NCBI GenBank assembly: GCA_040752295.1
Contig: JBFMFE010000140.1
Span: 1 to 6,772 of the forward strand
Length of the DNA stretch: 6,772 bases
From: JBFMFE01 sp040752295
GTDB taxonomy: Bacteria; UBP15; UBA6099; JBFMBQ01
Direction of reading: 5' to 3'
Position numbers and translations under genes: made by a program. The notes under the pieces were generated by a model. The model ran no database searches. It was not told where the DNA came from and worked only from the letters and a program-made list of their open reading frames with translations. Shown here piece after piece: positions 5,507-6,772 of this stretch; positions within the stretch are counted from its first letter, which is position 1, and every line of letters begins with the position of its first letter.

Positions 5507-5657
5507 CCCGTGCCCCTGCCCGTGTGCGTGCCCGTGCCCCTGCCCGGTCTTTTTTGTTTTTCTCACTTCGACATTCTACATTGGAAATTCTACATTCTGC
5601 ATTCGCCGCATTCGCTTTTGTTGCCCCCTCGCAAAGCGCCCTGGAGCACCCATCTAC

Positions 5658-5743
5658 CGCCTGCCCGCCCCTCTTTCTCCCACTTGTTTTACTTCGATAT
5701 TCGTCATTCGATATTCGACATTCGATATTCGTTTCTATCAACG
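5658..5743 (+). repeat. Duplicated module, copy B (one extra heptamer)
   Basis: 86 bases identical to 5428-5506 apart from an added heptamer in the array (five units instead of four). The two copies lie 230 bases apart. Near-perfect identity points to a recent duplication or conversion, with slippage by one unit. Confidence 0.9.
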
Positions 5744-5772
5744 ACCCTGCCCGTGCCCGTGCCTGCCCCGCT

Positions 5773-5793
5773 GCCTGCCTGCCGCAGGCAGGC
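5773..5793. repeat. Near-perfect GCCTGCCTGC palindrome
   Basis: GCCTGCCTGC, one C, GCAGGCAGGC: a 10-bp perfect inverted repeat around a single base. It is of the same family as the block at 4514-4622. CGTGC-G-GCACG, about 20 bases downstream, is a further small palindrome. Confidence 0.7.
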
Positions 5794-5899
5794 GATTACC
5801 GTGCATCTTACCCGTGCGGCACGCAGGCGTGCAGGGCAAAGGGGCAGGCGCAATTTACACGGCGCAATGCCTGTAATAAATCGGCACTGGAAACAGGGC

Positions 5900-5928
5900 T
5901 GGATTTATTGAAGGCTGCGCGATATAAT
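5900..5928 (+). promoter_or_regulatory. Candidate promoter of the FlgD-like gene
   Basis: A perfect TATAAT (5923-5928) with a poor -35 (TGGATT, 5900-5905) at 17 bases. The predicted start near 5935 leaves about 28 bases before ATG 5963. The -10 lies within the first unit of a 17-base tandem repeat. Confidence 0.3.
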
Positions 5929-5950
5929 TTCAGGCGCGATAAAATTTCAG
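5917..5950 (+). repeat. 17-base tandem repeat upstream of the FlgD-like gene
   Basis: GCGCGATATAATTTCAG (5917-5933) is followed directly by GCGCGATAAAATTTCAG (5934-5950), one mismatch in 17. The first unit carries TATAAT; the second has TAAAAT in the same place. Confidence 0.8.
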
Positions 5951-5962
5951 AAAGCGGGAAGT

Positions 5963-6577
5963 ATGAAAAAGCGCCGACAGCATAAGATTCGGCAGGAAAG
6001 CAGTCAGCCTTTATTGAATATTGAATGCCTGACACCATTCTATGTGACACAAACTATTATCCTTGGAGAAATGATCAAGTACGACGGAATGTTAACAGAC
6101 CTTTGCATTCCCGATGTTATTGGTTACGGTGAGTATAATTATATGTTAACGGTATTTGATTCAAATTTTAACTTTGTAGCTCTAGATCCTAATTATTACA
6201 AATTTAATCTTAGCGCATTGACTATTTCCCCAATACCTTTCGATCCGAGTATAGATTCGGAAGATTATTCTTCTTCGTCTTTTTACCCCTTGAAAATCGA
6301 TTACTATGCAGGGAAATCGCCGTACAGTCTGGTTATAACTGACGAGGGGGGCATCAATACAATAAAGACGTTGAAATCGGGAGCAACCGATATAACCAAT
6401 AATCAGGTTATATGGGACGGAAGAGAGGATGATAGCGATATAGTGGACGAGGGGTGCTTCATGGCGAGGATAACGTGGGAAGGCCATGAAGAGAATGAAC
6501 CTTTTCTTGTTCTTTATCATGTCGGTGTAGACGATGACATAGAAGAAGAGCAAGGATGGGAAACAGTATGTCAGTGA
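5963..6577 (+). CDS. Protein with C-terminal FlgD-like Ig domain, otherwise unknown
   Basis: A 204-residue AT-rich gene product. Residues about 107-188 fit the FlgD Ig-like pattern: YPLKIDYYAGKSPYSLVITD, then an extended strand, IKTLKSGA, the hallmark N-x-V-I-WDG-R-E-D-D (147-157), V-D-E-G (161-164, replacing the usual V-x-x-G-x-Y) and a closing strand. Such domains sit at the ends of many surface or secreted proteins and of flagellar hook caps; nothing here is flagellar. The first 106 residues show no known domain and no signal peptide: the N-terminus is MKKRRQHKIR followed by polar residues. Bases 6013-6036 belong to a dispersed repeat, so the present N-terminus may be a fusion and the true start may be lost. 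The ribosome binding site is poor (GGGAAG). The last bases overlap the next gene. Function unknown. Confidence 0.6.
   Translation: MKKRRQHKIRQESSQPLLNIECLTPFYVTQTIILGEMIKYDGMLTDLCIPDVIGYGEYNYMLTVFDSNFNFVALDPNYYKFNLSALTISPIPFDPSIDSEDYSSSSFYPLKIDYYAGKSPYSLVITDEGGINTIKTLKSGATDITNNQVIWDGREDDSDIVDEGCFMARITWEGHEENEPFLVLYHVGVDDDIEEEQGWETVCQ
6013..6036 (-). repeat. GGTGTCWGGCATT dispersed repeat, copy 2
   Basis: The reverse complement reads GGTGTCAGGCATTCAATATT and matches 4333-4356 at 20 of 24 positions. It lies inside codons 17-25 of the FlgD-like gene (LLNIECLTP). Confidence 0.45.
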
Positions 6578-6759
6578 TAAAGAATAAATATTTTCCATTC
6601 ATTTTCTTTTCTTGTATGGGTTTTCTAATATTCTTGTTTATCGCTTTATATAATTTGTTTTCGCTTTACTTAAAGTTGGATGAACCAATTACTATTTATA
6701 AACCCGGATTATTCACACTCCCCCCTGAAGAAAAGAGCCTCCTGAGCCGATTATCATAG
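6568..6759 (+). CDS. Small membrane protein, C-terminus replaced by repeat sequence
   Basis: The product from ATG 6568 is 63 residues: MSVIKNKYFPFIFFSCMGFL, continuing as a single strongly hydrophobic segment (about 8-34), then LKLDEPITIYKPG. The first 46 or so residues are AT-rich like the gene before it. From base 6707 the frame enters the second copy of the 66-base element end, which supplies GLFTLPPEEKSLLSRLS and the TAG at 6757-6759. The native C-terminus is therefore lost, presumably by element insertion. An alternative start at ATG 6556 is in frame. I prefer 6568: AAGGA lies 11 bases upstream, and the start overlaps the end of the FlgD-like gene (stop at 6575-6577), fitting translational coupling. 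Without a domain match the role is unknown; a membrane partner of the upstream protein is a guess. Confidence 0.5.
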   Translation: MSVIKNKYFPFIFFSCMGFLIFLFIALYNLFSLYLKLDEPITIYKPGLFTLPPEEKSLLSRLS

Positions 6760-6772
6760 AGAGATGTAACAA
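6707..6772 (+). mobile_element. Left end of repeated element, copy 2 (continues past the window)
   Basis: 62 of 66 bases match 4040-4105, in the same orientation. The differences are at 6721, 6745, 6751 and 6770. The stem arm GAGCCTCCT (6735-6743) is conserved, so the same masked ribosome binding site is expected just beyond the right edge. If this copy is full-length, its transposase gene should begin about 28 bases outside the window. Confidence 0.6.

Larger units (their letters stand above)
5412..5770 (+). repeat. Mosaic of TGCCCS hexamers and NNNCATT heptamers
   Basis: Alternating simple-repeat modules. Hexamer runs: 5412-5429 (TGCCCC TGCCCG TGTGCG), 5511-5546 (six units in perfect phase, beginning with the same three) and 5748-5765. 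Heptamer runs: 5465-5494 (CGATATT CGTCATT CGATATT CGACATT CG), 5569-5612 (CGACATT CTACATT GGAAATT CTACATT CTGCATT, then a 9-base unit) and 5695-5731 (five units). The heptamers are the reverse complement of the AAYNNNG family at 2420. Open frames running through here are products of the repeat periods, not genes. Confidence 0.8.
5794..5962. other. Spacer upstream of the FlgD-like gene
   Basis: No gene supported. It changes from GC-rich repeat sequence to AT-rich sequence near 5870 and ends in a 17-base tandem repeat and a candidate -10 box. Confidence 0.4.

Noticed and set aside
5465..5731. CRISPR-like array
   Set aside because: Units are 7 bases and contiguous, with no spacers of uniform length and no cas genes.
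5214..5985. Several long plus-strand frames and one minus-strand frame through the repeat mosaic
   Set aside because: All are made of translated hexamer and heptamer repeats (FDIRHS-, PCPCP-like strings) that remain open because of repeat period; no domain, and the frames overlap one another.
1..6772. tRNA, rRNA or riboswitch genes
   Set aside because: No cloverleaf with a TTCRA-type loop, no rRNA landmark and no recognisable aptamer core were found on either strand by eye.

Overview
The window looks like a piece of chromosome from a Gram-negative, environmental-type bacterium. The first 2.3 kb carry the tail of an envelope polysaccharide export operon: an SLBB-domain outer-membrane export protein followed by a Wzz-type chain-length protein. 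Both are GC-rich, and such a pair only makes sense in a cell with an outer membrane. The many dispersed intergenic repeats (heptamers, GCCTGCC palindromes, ATCCGTG-type nonamers) and the decayed mobile genes suit a large, repeat-rich genome, for example from an uncultured candidate phylum. I cannot name a taxon from this sequence.

Layout. Positions 1-2306: SLBB export protein (5' end cut by the window) and Wzz/GNVR protein, same strand, 12 bases apart. 2307-2535: spacer with a heptamer array. 2536-3779: remnant of an IS1634-like mobile unit, made of an intact minus-strand DUF6788-like gene and a divergent, broken transposase that share one AT-rich promoter region. 3780-4859: about 1.1 kb without a solid gene. 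It holds a nonamer repeat, an inverted repeat, a short MITE-like element with a strong but hairpin-masked ribosome binding site and a 59-codon ORF, a minus-strand RHS/YD-repeat fragment, and GC-rich palindromes. 4860-5183: a small STAS-domain protein with its own ribosome binding site and a candidate promoter. 5184-5962: about 780 bases of hairpins and a mosaic of hexamer and heptamer repeats, including a 79/86-base module duplicated 230 bases apart. 5963-6772: an AT-rich pair, a protein with a FlgD-like Ig domain and an overlapping small membrane protein. The last codons of the membrane protein lie inside a second copy of the 66-base element end seen near 4040.

How it works together. The first two genes act in one pathway: the Wzz-like protein sets or supports polymer length at the inner membrane, and the SLBB protein forms or lines the exit route through periplasm and outer membrane. 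The rest reads as an accessory region downstream of that operon in which insertions, internal deletions and repeat expansion have left fragments. The most interesting points are the overlapping divergent promoters of the IS remnant, both giving nearly leaderless starts; the repeated element end whose 9-bp stem would mask its own ribosome binding site and which has overwritten the end of another gene; and the heptamer/hexamer mosaic. I see no evidence for a complete new defence or metabolic system here.
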